64,000 nucleotides of DNA from Acephala macrosclerotiorum. Its lineage: Eukaryota > Ascomycota > Leotiomycetes > Helotiales > Mollisiaceae. Positions 1 through 11,388 of this stretch are shown piece after piece; within the stretch, counting starts at the first letter, position 1, and each line of letters opens with the position of its first letter. Made by a program: the position numbers and the translations under genes. The notes under the pieces were generated by a model. That model was not told the DNA's origin. It searched no databases and saw nothing but the letters and a program-made list of their open reading frames with translations. The DNA is taken from positions 25,567-89,566 of the forward strand of contig MU119436.1 in the NCBI GenBank assembly GCA_014904845.1. The letters are read 5' to 3'.

Positions 1-855
1 ATGCGGCTTTCCATCTTCGCTGAAAACATTCTTCCCTGGAGGTCCCACCAGAAAATGGATTACACCAAAGCGCATTTGAGGTTGGACGACGAAATAACAG
101 CCCGTTGGCAGAGCAGCAAGAATGGAATCGCAATGTAGTTGTGGATATCGGCGTACAAGGGTGTTCAAAGTCTCAGTGATGGGTCCAGATATTATGAATT
201 CCACAGCCATATGCTTCGTAAGAAGTTCCGAGGCCTTCGCCATTTTTGCGGCGTAGCCGGGTGTATTTGCCACGGGCCCATAGAAACGAAGCTTTTTGTA
301 CATCCCGGGCGTTTGTTTTTCCGAATCCTCCTTCAAAGCTAGAGGCTTTAAAATAAATCTTGGGACATCTTGCGTATTCGTTGTGGGTTCCTCCTTGCTC
401 TGCTGGGCATCGTGGATAGATGATCGCCCCTCCGCAGATTTATGGTCATATTCTCCAAGCTCCGTGCCAGGCGACTTCGTTGATTTCCAATGGTCAATTT
501 GATGAAGTACGAGGCCAGCTCCACCATGCTCTCTCAACGCAGACGCCAAGTCCTTCGTCCCAAGACTTCTTCGAGGCTCATCTTGCCATATTTCGAGGGT
601 GTAGCTACTCGGATTGGGAAACTCGCAAGACTGGAAGTCTGCAACCTTCTCGATGCCAGGAATGAACTTTCTCTTCGGGTTCAGGGCCATGCAAAGGGTC
701 ATAGCGCGACATTGTTGCTTGAGGAAAGACAGTTGCCCGAGGGCCGCAGTGCATCGCAGAATCGCACCATGAAGGGACGGCCTCATGGCCTGGTCGGTCG
801 TGTCGAGAATTGGCCCATTGATGGGATCATTGGAGAGTTGCAAAGGAGAGAACAT
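1..855 (-). CDS. Hypothetical protein, C-terminus cut off by the window edge
   Basis: The minus strand is open for 285 codons from an ATG at 855-853 to base 1, with no stop inside the window. An in-frame TAA lies immediately upstream of this ATG, so it is the first possible start. I do not recognise the family. The first ~120 residues look folded, with several Cys (ILRCTAAL, KQQCRAMTLCMAL). Residues ~140-190 are charged and low in hydrophobics, probably a linker. The last ~100 residues are hydrophobic and regular (VEFIISGPITETLNTLV, LPTGCYFVV). LVGPPGKN near the end resembles the start of a Walker A loop but lacks the GK[ST], so I do not call an NTPase. No introns are needed. The next gene upstream is the Zn2Cys6 regulator on the same strand. 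Confidence 0.6.
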   Translation of the reverse strand, partial: MFSPLQLSNDPINGPILDTTDQAMRPSLHGAILRCTAALGQLSFLKQQCRAMTLCMALNPKRKFIPGIEKVADFQSCEFPNPSSYTLEIWQDEPRRSLGTKDLASALREHGGAGLVLHQIDHWKSTKSPGTELGEYDHKSAEGRSSIHDAQQSKEEPTTNTQDVPRFILKPLALKEDSEKQTPGMYKKLRFYGPVANTPGYAAKMAKASELLTKHMAVEFIISGPITETLNTLVRRYPQLHCDSILAALPTGCYFVVQPQMRFGVIHFLVGPPGKNVFSEDGKPH

Positions 856-1823
856 TTAATATCATTGTCTACCTTATTCTCGCTTGTCGTTTCTCTGAGA
901 GCGCTAGTCTAGTCTGAGCTTAGCGCAGTCTAGAGATCCTTATCAGTTTTTTGGACCCTTATCAGTTTCGTTTTGATGATATTATTTTCTCGCTTCGGGG
1001 TCCGCGACATGCAACAAAAATTCACAATGTCCCAGAACAATTGGGGCTTTTCGGTCCCCGCCCTCCGCCCCGCCCCAAGTTTTACCGAGCATGTTTGTCA
1101 AGATACGAAGAATTTGCTAGTTTTCTTGGTAACTCATTGAGAAAGACATAGGCTTTGTATTCCTTTACCTCCCAAAAGACTCTCTCGCGGACTATTTCAT
1201 GTGTTTGCTACAGACTTTGGGGATCGCTGTGCGGAGATTTCTCAAACCCCTGAAAATTAGAGAACTAGCGTTCGAAAACCCGATGCTTTAGCGACTCACC
1301 ACCAGGGTGTCCCCCGAAACTCAGGAAGAAAACTCTGGAGAAGTCGGTACCTTCACCAGGAGTTCTGTCAATAGAAGGCTTTTCGTCAAAGCAAATCTTA
1401 TCCATATCTTCGAGAACATTTTCAAGTCATTTTACAGACTACCTGTAGTAAGACTACATACTGTATATTGTTGGAAGCACTTCGCTCTTCTTGCTGAAAC
1501 TAAGATTTTCATCAAACGCTAGGAACCGCAGCAGGCACAATCTCTAATCCAAGACCGACTCTCGCTATTCAAAGCTCGGGTAAAATATCCGCAAGTAATC
1601 TCAAAAGTCCAAACGCTTCCCACTTCCCACCTCCCCCCCTCAACTCTCTTTCCGCACTCCTAATCTTCTCCCCCCCCCCAACCTCCACCAAACTCTCAAC
1701 ATACCTCGCAGGGAGAAGAGGAACAACAGTCAACACCAGCGCATAGAACAGCGCTCCCAACAACACCTGTTCATTACTCATATTCGATTTCCTCAAATCT
1801 ATCCAGAATAACTAAGACCTCAA
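856..1823. other. Intergenic region with one odd in-frame ORF
   Basis: This holds the promoter of the partial gene at the left edge and the 3' flank of the transcription factor. At 1569-1796 (minus) a 75-codon ORF continues in the same frame as the regulator's last exon, beyond its TAG. It is hydrophobic (LLGALFYALVLTVV) and could be an alternative C-terminus or chance. Nothing else is convincing. Confidence 0.3.
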
Positions 1824-3066
1824 CTAAGCTAGTTGATGATATGTCTCAGATTCAGATTTTGCTGCAAGGGCAGTGTCGACAGAGTTAGCTAACTTTTCGA
1901 GAGCTTCGAAACCCCCTTCTCGCCATTTTTGGAGACCGAAGATACAGTTGGTGGAACGAATGGAGTTCAGGACGAGTTTTACCTGAGCGCGCATCTGCGA
2001 TTTGTCGACACGGAGGGGTGGTGTGGCGAGGTTTGAGCGGAGTGAGAAGCGGCGGAGCTGTAGGGAAGAGCCGCAGAAATCGGAGTACACAGTTCGGAGT
2101 TTAGAGAGGAGAATCTGTGTGAGAGCCTGGGAGATTTGAACTCGGTATGAAAAGATTCAAAAGGATAGGCTACTGGCCTTTGACTAACCGTCAACGAAAA
2201 CAGCCCATTGCTCCCTGCGCTCAACAATCAGCAAAGTTCTCCGCTCGAAAAGGAAAGCTAGTAGAGCCCACCAATCCTGTGCTGTTCCTGCAAGAAAGAT
2301 CGAGGCTGTCACTACAGCATCCGAATTGTCAGGCCCGAAGGCCAGGATGTCTTTCTGCAGTTGTTTTAATGCAAGTCCGATATGCTGGATGCACACTTCC
2401 TGTGAGATCTGGCTTTTTGTAGCTTGGAAGTGCATATGGGCTGCAAAGCTAACTATGGCATGTTTCATACATTCGTGCTCTGCAGCTAAGTGATTGTACC
2501 TGCGATTCATTTAGGATCCAGGCAATTTCTCGAGATGTGTTTATACTCACTTTGGAGTATAGTGCTGAGCAATTGTCAGCAGACAACTTCGAGGCATTGG
2601 TCGTCTTGAGATTTCTTGTGCCTGTTGTATGACTGAGATCGTAGAAGATGGAATGTCTCTGTGGTGTGGGGGGCAGTAATACATCTGGAAGTCCCGAGGA
2701 GAGATCTTGGTAAGCCATGCTTGCTCCGATGCTTGGAAGAAGGCTGGTGCTGCCTTGTCATCCTCTTCCTGGCTTTTCTGGGGAAGTACTTGTGTGTAGC
2801 TGCATTCTCGTCCCAATCGAAGACAGTTTTCACTGTACTGGTATCAGTCACGATTCTTTCTGGGGCTCAGATATGAATCAGGGAACCTCATGCAAGCGTT
2901 GACAAAGCAGAGGATAGGTGTGGGAAACCTGAGCTCACCAATAAGGAAGTCTTTCGTCGCATCTAACATGTCGTTCCTTGCAAGTTTTACAACCCTTCTT
3001 GGATCTAGCGTGGGTACGACGACGTATCATGGAACTTGTGGCGTTGGAGTTTGAGGTGGTCTCCAT
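1824..3066 (-). CDS. Zn(2)-Cys(6) fungal transcription factor
   Basis: Five exons give a consistent 326-residue protein: 3066-2939, 2832-2551, 2499-2272, 2214-2189 and 2140-1824. The zinc cluster spans exons 1 and 2. Exon 1 carries basic residues RRRTHARSKKG then CKTCKERHVRC; the split codon restores the fourth Cys, followed by ENCLRLGRECSYT in exon 2. This is the CX2CX6C-X5-CX2C-X6-C binuclear cluster that binds DNA. Exon 3 (NHLAAEHECMKHAIVSFAAH to TAQDW) matches the start of the Fungal_trans_2 regulatory domain, with its usual ALxxLQK and DW signatures. Donors are GTGAGC, GTGAGT, GTGGGC and GTTAGT; the last intron (2188-2141, ending GAG) is the least certain. The protein is short for the family (usually 400-600 aa). 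It is presumably nuclear. The target is unknown; the neighbouring hydrolase is too broken to suggest a pathway. Confidence 0.8.
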
Positions 3067-4026
3067 TTATGTAGGCTTAGTCGTTTCGGTTTTCGATTGA
3101 TTCACTTTTAGAATTTGGGAGTAGAATGTTCCCAATAACGGCATTATGTGTAATTTAAATATTCGAGGAATTTGAAATTGTGTTGAGCATTTTTTCATAG
3201 GGCTAAAGTTCGACTTAGAAAAGCGTGCCAAGCTAGACTTGGATTAGCACGCGAGAACAAGGAGATTGGCTCGACCGTCTCTTTGTCAGACCAGCTGAAG
3301 GTCAAACATAGTAAGATTCGAAGAAGCTTTCTGGTCAATTCGCGTTCCTGTTGCATGGCCACACCGTCATTTGGAAGACCGTTTGGATTTCGTTGTCTCG
3401 AACTGGTGCACCAGGAATTCATCGGGGTGTTTGCAGACCGGCTCGTGGGGAAGGCCCTTTCTGGGAGCAGCGTACTCGGTTGGTAACCGATGAAGAACCT
3501 CCTAGATATTCCAAAGAGAAGGGGTGCCTTCACGCTGAACGGTCGTCGTTCAGCGTGTGGCCGTGCAGATTGATATCCGCAAAATGCTATGTTGCTGATT
3601 GGAGAGCTGAAATAAGATGCTTACACGACGCCTGCATACCTTGACGAGCGAATTGGCGTGGCCTGCAGCTCAGTATGCCAAGGCTTTTGTGGTTGTAAAG
3701 CCGTGTGCTACAGCAGAGGTGGAAGAGGTACAGAGTAGCTGAAAGCAGATGCTGAGAGTTGATAATGGTAATCCAAAATCGAGGATTTGTCAGTCAGAAC
3801 TAATTGATTCATTCTTGAGATGTGTAGTTTTTAGAAAGCCGTAAGTAAGCATTGGTACAGTGTACTGTACCCTCCGATCATATGCCTACTCTTTCGATGT
3901 CCCAGGATTCAACAGCGACTAAGAGCTGTCAAAATGTGCGCATTGAAGATCTGATTGGATGCCACTCAATTGGCAAGCTAACATTTGGTCAGGAGGTTAC
4001 ACTGTACCCGAAGTTGCACCAGAATT
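3067..4026. other. Intergenic, no supportable gene
   Basis: ORFs of 67-112 codons occur on both strands around 3195-3640 but none shows a recognisable motif or splice structure. The stretch next to 3066 should contain the regulator's promoter. I see nothing else. Confidence 0.3.
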
Positions 4027-5059
4027 TCAAATATGACTTGCTTCATCTTGACGCAATTTGTCAATAACTTCCATGATCTCTCTCGCAATGAATTGCGGAT
4101 TGTCTTTATGTATTAAATGTCCCGTGCCTGTCTTGGAGATTGGCCCCTTGCTCAGATGTTCTTTCGTGAGCCTCGCAAGACCTTTGTTACATTCATGCCA
4201 TTGAGGATCGAAATAAACCTGGCTCATGATCTTGGGGAGCTTCACCAGCTGCATCATCGTCAGTCAGGAACACGAAACTTGCAGAGGATATGCATACTCT
4301 CCAAGTATCCTCAACAAACTTTGCACGGTCGTGCTCGATGACCGTTACATATGGCATCCGGGATGATGGGCCTACGATCTTTGGCTCATTAGAGCAGGGT
4401 ACGAGAGATGGGAGGTTACCCCTCTAAAGGCCCTCTTTATTTGGGGACGTCGAGCTGTAGAGATGTCCAAGGATTCGTCGCGTATCATTGCATATTTTAG
4501 CAGTGACACCATCAGACAGCGACTCTACGTCGAAACCGGGTACTTGCGGATCTGGGAAAAGAGAGATCGTGTCCGAATTGGCAATGGTCGAGCCGAGAAT
4601 AATTAACGCAGATACTGTCTTCGGATATGCGCCAGCGTACAGTCGGCAAATCGCGGCGCCAATGGAACTAGCCACAAAGAAGATTCTTAGACCATCGATG
4701 GCTTCTTCTCCGACTCCAAGTTTCTGTTGTCCAATCTGCGTTACGAGATCTCGAATGTCGTGAGCAGCATCCAAGCAGTCTCGCCCATGACGCTTAGGCC
4801 TGCCAGGCACGTCTATATTCTTCCCAACCGATTTTCCTTATCCAACTCGGTCGTATACAAGCATAGGCGGTAAGTTTCCAGAGCCCTCGAGAGCGAGCAA
4901 GGCGTCGACTGTTGGATACCATATTGCTCCAGGGCTGTCGATGCCCGTCACGTAGACAATCAGAGTATCTCGAGGGATACTTCGCGCAGGAGATGTATAA
5001 TATGAGCAATTCAATTGAATCGAGTTATCTCTTGTGAGAGGAACGAAGGACTTCTCCAT
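4027..5059 (-). pseudogene. Alpha/beta hydrolase with two in-frame nonsense codons
   Basis: With one intron (4297-4249, GTATGC donor, CTGAC branch, TGCAG acceptor) the frame runs from ATG 5059 to TAA at 4027 as 328 codons. It is interrupted only by TAA at 4840-4838 (codon 74) and TAG at 4426-4424 (codon 212). The fold is clear: strand and oxyanion region LIVYVTGIDSPGAIWYP, then MLVYDRVG before the first stop, nucleophile elbow VASSIGAAICRLYA (Ser in A-S-S-I-G rather than GxSxG), and the C-terminal His segment TGTGHLIHKDNPQFIA. Related fungal hydrolases have Gln where the first stop lies (YDR.G[Q]G.S), so CAA to TAA is the simplest change. The second stop fits CAG to TAG. Both are CpA-to-TpA transitions, the RIP preference. 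No intron could remove the first stop. Substrate unknown. Confidence 0.75.
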
Positions 5060-7463
5060 GCTGAATCTGACGTAAGCCAGACTCTGGCTGAAAAAAAAAA
5101 CGGCTAACGTTGGAAAACGTTGCAGCTCTAAATGGTGGTGTGTAACGAATCAAATCAGCAGACCTGTCGACGTAATGGAATGAAAAGTTTTGAGCAAAGG
5201 CAGAGAAGGGAGGGATTTTAGCAACATGTTATCCCGGCGGCTGACAACAAGAACGGCGCCTTACCCGGCAACACGCTTCCTTGAGAAACTGCTGAGAAGG
5301 TGATAGGAGCAGCTATATAGCCAGGGAGTCGCTTATGACCTTTAATATGAGTTCCTGACATGATCTACTGCATGCTGGGTGAGATCCAGTATGCAAATAC
5401 GTACGTGTATTGTCGTCGAGAGAAACCTAGCCGATACGGGTCGTGGGGCGCGCTTAATGGCATTTTCTCCATCCTTCTTGGCATGCAAGCATGTTCGCAT
5501 TGGTTGGACGAATCGTTTTCTAGCTTCGTAGAACTGTCGGGTGTCGAACATCAAAGTTGTGGTTTTGTTCAAAAAGGAGATTGTTAGTTGTGCATCGTAA
5601 TTTTCCGAAGTGGCAAGCTTGGACGACATCTTAAGTAAGCCATACCAGGAGATTGAATTTTTCTGAATGTCATTTCAAAGACATTCTTTTGTATATTTAA
5701 TTAATTCTCACGTGGTAGATCTTTGTGCGGAAGCCACCCGAGAGCCGATTTCAAGTAAGCATGAAAGCCGCCAGTCACGTAATATCCCTAAGCAATACAG
5801 CGCAGACTTTCTCTTAATCAAAAATCTCAACACGAGAAAGGACATTCACTAGCATAATAGAGCCGATTTCCAATTGATGTATTATAATCCGTTCGGTTAT
5901 TCTATGGTCCGTATGGAGAGCCTTGAGGTCGAATTGATCAAGTCCCTCGACTTCACCGTGCTGAAAACATTCTCCAAAGATGAATGCCTCTCCTCCTTCC
6001 TTTTTCCGAGCCTTACCCACCCCAAAAGCGGCAGGAAAGTGACATCTTATATATATAAATACGTAAATGTGTTCAACAAAATTGTAGTCAAGCAGTCTTG
6101 CTTTCGCGAAGTCTTTACTAACAATTCACGCAGGTTTTACCTCCATCGGCTGCACCGTACACAGATTCGGAACTTGGACGCTCGCTCCCTTTCACCGTAC
6201 ACCGCCTTGGCTAGCTGTGACAAATAATTTACTGTTTCGGCTTACTGCAGCACTTCGGTGTTATCATGATCTTTGGATCGTTTGTTGCGAAAAGTTACGA
6301 AAGACAAAACTTGAGTACTTACCGACAATATGGTTATATATGTGCAATTTATTTACCCAAACAAGTCCAGTACCGGGGCTTCCCATGAGGCTCGAGTCCT
6401 AAGGGAGTGGTGAGATTGCTGGCTCCGGGCGTGTAGAACTAACAGATACTTCGAGCGGGTGACCCGTGAGTTTCTCCCAACTCTGCTAACATTCTAGGGG
6501 CTGCTTGACTACAATCATATATATATATATTTTGAACTTACTGAGATCGTAGATCGAGTTAGGTAGCTGAGCATAGCGAGGCTCAACTATCCAGCCTCGG
6601 AATGCGGGGAAGTTGAAGCAAAATATCAAAGGTGAATCCAAGGACCGATGAACTCCGAGGCATTCTGAATAATGATGCTGTGAACGACCAAAGGTGGTCT
6701 CGTGCAAAAGAAGGGTGGGAGTCAGGGGGGCCATTGCAGCTCTTAATTAACGCTTCGAAGACAGGGCCGCAAACTTAAAGCAAGCTAGCAAGCAGACAAG
6801 ATACATTTACCCTTGCGCCAATCTTTTTTTTATCCCTTGACTTCGATCTAACCCCTTGACTCAACAGAAAATGTCATGGCAAAATGTCCTAAATGGAGAG
6901 CGGAGAATCAACGCCAGCAAGAGAACCACACACAAGGAAAACGGTGGGAGACTACGGATCGAAATTGTTGCATTACGAATCTCGCAATCTATCTCTCTGT
7001 CTCATGCCCACTCCACTCATTCTCTAGTATCAGCACCATCAATCACCATGAATGCACCCATCCATCCATCATCAGATGCAGCACGCACCTTCCATGATTC
7101 CATACCCATTACTATTTACAATACAAACACCCAATCAATGAACCCCCGCTATGACCAATCAATTCCTCAGCCGAGAAAAAAGTAATCTCAGTGAGCTCCA
7201 TAAACGCCGTTTTCTTATGCAATGCTTCCGTGGTCCTATGCCTCGCCCCGAGACCCTGGGAACTAAACGTCTGTATCGTATCATCATGCTGCGTGATGTT
7301 TCGCAGCTGTTGTAATTATATTCGAGAGGTAAGAAGAAGAGGATGGTTGTGGCGGTGGAAGTCGGCGTGGATAAGAATATGTTTGGGGTAGTGAGCCCGT
7401 AATGGCTCGGCACGCTGCTTCCTTGCTTGGACTGGGCAGATATTGTTAGGCATGAAGGCCTGT
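5060..7463. other. Long intergenic region
   Basis: About 2.4 kb without a recognisable gene. It holds the hydrolase promoter, a possible small ORF (5342-5629), an A10 run near 5091, a short AT dinucleotide tract near 6520-6530 and the 3' flank of APC3. Several 60-117 codon ORFs overlap each other on both strands without family signatures. Confidence 0.3.
5342..5629 (-). CDS. Small hypothetical ORF, 95 aa
   Basis: ATG at 5629-5627 opens a 95-codon frame on the minus strand. The N-terminal half (DAQLTISFLNKTTTLMFDTR) reads like a folded protein, and the second half is basic. I recognise no domain. It may be chance, or exon 1 of a gene whose other exons I cannot see. Confidence 0.2.
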   Translation of the reverse strand: MSSKLATSENYDAQLTISFLNKTTTLMFDTRQFYEARKRFVQPMRTCLHAKKDGENAIKRAPRPVSARFLSTTIHVRICILDLTQHAVDHVRNSY

Positions 7464-10038
7464 TCAAGCCGTCATGCTGTTCTCGTAGTCCTCATCTTCT
7501 TCTTCGATACTCTCGATCGCTTCCTTAATTTGCTGGCTTGCCTGAAACGACTTGTTAGAGAACGTCCTCAGAAATCATGAGTGCACATACCTTAGGGTCC
7601 AAATTCAACGCAATTGTGAAGTGGTGTACAGCAGAACCGCGTTGACTCAGACTCTTATACAATCTCCCAAGTAAGAAGTGGACCATAGCTTCATCAGGAG
7701 CCATGTCTTTCAGGACATTCAGCTCACCCAGAGCTGCATGAAGGTCACCTAACGCCATCAATGTCCGTGCCTTCTTGAATCTCGTCAATGTCGATCGAGG
7801 AGCCAGATCCGTAGCCTTGGTAAAGTAGGCGAGAGCTTGCCGTAGATCCTTCTGCTTCTCGAGCACCGTTCCAATACAGCAGATTAGAACAGCATTCGTA
7901 GGGTTGATGCGTGAAGCAGCGTCAAAATGGAAGAAAGCCTTGTCGTAGCTCCCAAGCTTCTCATAAACCCGACCAACACCATACCATGCGTTGTAGTGCC
8001 GTTTGTCAGCAGTAATGCCGTCTCGATACGATTTGAGGGCTTTCTCGTACTCCTCATTCGCGACATGCTCGTGACCTTGGAGTGTAAAGGCGTAGGCGAA
8101 CGACGGATCCAGTTGAGTTGCACGCCGGAAAGCCTTGAGTGCTTGTTCGTGGTCTCGAGCTAATGACCAGGAGTTTCCAAGAGCACACCAAGCTTGCGGA
8201 GATTTCCATGACGAATCGATAAGCTCGTGAGCCAGGAACGCGAGATCCGTTTCCCGCTTCAAATGCCATAGGATTGTCGAGTAGATCTCCATATCCTCAT
8301 ATCGTGTGGGTGCAACCTGTCTGATGCGTCTGTAATACTTCTCAGCTTCTGCGTAAGCTGCCTGCTCGTAATAAGCGCGACCAATTTGAGCCATGACCCA
8401 AGGAGTCTCTAAATGTTGCCGAGGAAGTTGGTTGTACAGCTGTAAAGCATCTGCACATTCGAATTTGGACAAAGCGAAATACCCACTGCCAAAAGTCTTG
8501 AAGAGATCGAGTAAGAATTTCAAAGCAGCCTCCTGTTTCATGGAGTCCAGCTCCGATGTCTTGGGAGGAGGTATACTTGTAACGGTGCTGGCCCACGATC
8601 GTGAACTGGTCTCTCTTTGATCCACATCCATAGGTTCTTGCTCCACCGGCTTTCTGTTTCCACTAACTTGACGACCGACGGTTGAAGTACTCGAGCTTGG
8701 CCGCATGATTTTGGATATGGGTTGTCTTGTCTTCTTCAACTCTCGCCCTGCTGGTGGCCCGATACTCGCCGCGTTATTTGAAGACTTCGTGCTTGTTGGC
8801 CGGATTTGATTGAACAGTCTAACACTTCTCCGTTGTGGCGCTCCTGGATCTTCCGAACTTTGTCGTGGGACAACTTGCCCTGAAATTGTTCTTTTCCGCT
8901 CTTGCGTTGCGTGTGATGAAACGCTATTCGAGCGAAGGGCATGCGCAGCTGCTGATTCTTCGACATGCTCTTCGTATGGAACCGCTCGGGGCATTGGCAG
9001 CTTCTGCGATCGTTTTGTAGATATCCCACGGCTCATCTTCGGTGCATCCACAGAGAAGTCCATCCCAAGTCCTTGTAATGTTCGAGTTTTCCGCGCTGGA
9101 GCGGGTGGTGCCTCTGTCGAGTACGCTGACACTATATCCCGATCTCTTCGGCTCTGCATCACATCGATAACTGCGCTTGGTCCAGTTGGTGTTTCCATAG
9201 CTTCTGGTCCGATGCCCCCACCTCCAGCAGCTGGAATGTTCGTGAGACTCGGGTTGCTCTCATTCAATTTCTGAGACATTCCCAATGTTCCAAAAAGTCC
9301 TCCAGCAAAGCCTCGAGTTGGAACATGATTGAAGGGATCCGGGGTCTCGTTGACGACAGGAGTGGGTCGAGTGCTCGGTCGATTTCGCTCCTGCTCGGGC
9401 ATCGTTGAGAGTGTAGAGTCCTTGGATGACTGCGAGTCCCATTGTTCCGGGTAGGTAGCCTTTATCGCTGCCTCCATCTCTGGATTCATCTTGAAAATGT
9501 TGTTTACTCGCATGTGAACACCCATGTCACAGAGACTTGTGAATGCGTCCCACATGAAGGGATTCAGCTTCAGCGACTCCTCGAAGCAGCGAATAGCCTT
9601 AATTCTGTCTTCATATCCATGATAAAGCTTCCCAAGCAAACAAGAAGCAGAGGCAGCGTCTGGTAATAATTGTCTCGATGTTGCTGTATGTTTTCCGAAG
9701 TTATTCTTTGTGCCCCATAACGCTCTACTCTTCTCTAAAGCCGATATACCATCCTTGTATCTGTGTAAAGCCAAGCAAGCCTGAGCAAACACGTAGGCAC
9801 ATCCAAGTTGGCCTCCTCTGGACCCCGCCGGCTTCGAGTATTCGTAGGCGGAAGCATAGTCGCCCAAACGCAGGTGGCATTGTGACAAGAGGTGAGCGGA
9901 TTCGGTAGATCGACTGTCGATTGCTGCGAGACGCTCGGCGAAGAAGAGAGCGTTCTTGAGGAGGTTGTTGTCGAGGTGGTAGTAGACAAGCTGTCGCAGG
10001 TGGTTCACCACGCAACTGTTCGACGGCTTGCTTGCCAT
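7464..10038 (-). CDS. APC3: Anaphase-promoting complex subunit 3 (Cdc27/BimA), TPR protein
   Basis: Exon 1 (10038-7591, 816 codons) joins exon 2 (7541-7464) across a 49-bp intron (GTATGT donor, CTAAC branch, CAG acceptor). This replaces a spurious read-through tail with an acidic C-terminus (EAIESIEEEDEDYENSMTA), giving 841 aa. Residues 1 to ~190 form N-terminal TPRs (LVYYHLDNNLLKNALFFAERL, LSQCHLRLGDYASAYEYSKP, CLLGKLYHGYEDRIKAIRCF). Residues ~200-500 are a Ser/Thr/Pro-rich disordered linker. Residues ~520-816 are the C-terminal TPR superhelix, with the Cdc27-type segments PWVMAQIGRAYYEQ and YGVGRVYEKLGSYDKAFFHF. The APC/C is the ubiquitin ligase that triggers anaphase and mitotic exit; APC3 is a scaffold subunit that binds the IR tails of Cdc20/Cdh1. 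Intact, with length typical of fungal BimA. It diverges from the SND2-like gene. Confidence 0.95.
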
Positions 10039-10793
10039 CTCTGTGCTACGAAGAGAGGAGTATCCTTCGGTCGATTGAAAATGACGTTATGAGGGTCTAG
10101 CCATGTAGCCAACAAGCTGAGTTGCTCGGCGGTTGTTTCGATGTCGAGGCCGTTCTTTGTCCAAGCGCTACCTCCTCCCGTTCTTTCTTCGCGGTACGGT
10201 GTCTTCAATGGGAACAGTTACGGTCTGCGAGCAGTCGCTATGAGTCGTGAGAGATCATTACAATTATTTGTGAAGGTGGCGTTGAAGGAAATAGTGAATC
10301 GGTGGCCAGGCGTGATCGAGTACTCGCGAAAACAACAAGACCGTCGCTGGGGATAACGAGAGGAAGAAGAGAATCCGCCACACAATCCACACGCCGAAAA
10401 CAATGGCTGAAGTTTGCAAAGGCTGGAGTTCGAGGCTGCCAATGTCAGAGGAAAAGACGTTGTACGATATTGAAGAGGTTGGCTACAATAGCTGCGTCAA
10501 CAACGTCCCTGGTTCATCACGGATGCGCTCTCGCGATGTTATGGTTTGCAAGCGGCGGTAAAATCTATTGGCTGGGAACGTTGAGTTTGGCGTAGCAACA
10601 GCCAAAGAACTTATGTCAGCGAGGAGGGGCCAAAACAACGACATCTTTTCAGCCGGGTTCAGCCTCGTCAATATTTTCACGATTCGCACAACAAGTTTGG
10701 GCACGCCTTCCTCAATCAGTTCGCGCGCACGACCCATACTCATCAGCCCGAATATAGTCCTCCGCAGACTTCTGTGCATCGAATCTTGTCAAG
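10039..10793. promoter_or_regulatory. Divergent promoter region, APC3 / SND2-like
   Basis: These 755 bp separate the start codons of two divergently transcribed housekeeping genes and must hold both promoters and 5' UTRs. An 80-100 codon minus-strand ORF (10483-10779) lies inside, but I do not trust it. I could not identify specific binding sites. Confidence 0.5.
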
Positions 10794-11285
10794 ATGGCAC
10801 AAAAAGCAAAGAAAGATCGTGCGAAGTCCAACATTGCCTCTCTCAACAACCTCCACATCGGTACTCTCGCTATAAACGTCATTTTCATCCTTTTCAACCT
10901 GCTCTTCAAGCGCCGATCCCTGGTAGCCTACCTCATCTTCTCAATTCCCTGCGGTGCGGCGGAATATATCCTCGAGACTACCGGCAGACCCAAATACGAT
11001 CCTAATACCAAGGCTTTGAAGAACGCTGGAGAGGATTTGTCTGCTGCGGGATTGACGGAGTATATGTTCGACATCATTTGGGTCACTTGGTTGAGTCTCA
11101 TTTGTGTCATTCTGTTTGGAAATTGGGGATGGATTGTGTACAGTGTTGTACCGATTTATGGGGCGTATAAGGGATATGGACTGTTGGGAATGGCGAAAGG
11201 AATGATGGGAGGTGCACAGACGAGACAAATGCCTGATGAACAGGTCGCGATGGCCGGAAACAGGAAGCAAAGGAGAGCTGCGTGA
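10794..11285 (+). CDS. SND2: SND2/TMEM208-like ER membrane protein
   Basis: Single exon of 163 aa starting in a good context (CAAGATGG). The N-terminus is basic (AQKAKKDRAK), followed by hydrophobic segments near residues 22-37, 43-60, 96-113 and 116-133 and a basic tail (NRKQRRAA). This is the layout of the DUF788 family (yeast Snd2/Env10, human TMEM208), whose members sit in the ER membrane and act in the SRP-independent route of protein targeting. The motif-like stretch VVPIYGAYKGYG fits the family. It converges on the DUF3605 gene; only 103 bp separate the stops, so the transcripts probably overlap. Confidence 0.85.
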   Translation: MAQKAKKDRAKSNIASLNNLHIGTLAINVIFILFNLLFKRRSLVAYLIFSIPCGAAEYILETTGRPKYDPNTKALKNAGEDLSAAGLTEYMFDIIWVTWLSLICVILFGNWGWIVYSVVPIYGAYKGYGLLGMAKGMMGGAQTRQMPDEQVAMAGNRKQRRAA

Positions 11286-11388
11286 GATGACTGTGGGTAG
11301 CTGTAGCTCTGGCAAGTATGCAAACAACATTACTGCTAGCAAGTTTGAACGATTTTACTGAGTCTCTCTAATTATTATATTAGGTCTG

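Noticed and set aside
2815..2820. Possible stop inside the zinc cluster of the Zn2Cys6 factor
   Set aside because: On careful reading the codon is CGA (Arg), so the cluster CENCLRLGREC is intact.
6380..6470. tRNA-like GGCTCGAGTCC string
   Set aside because: No matching T-arm stem, anticodon arm or acceptor stem could be built around it.
10483..10779. 98-codon minus-strand ORF between APC3 and the SND2-like gene
   Set aside because: Lies in the divergent promoter and the SND2 5' UTR, with no recognisable family. Probably chance.
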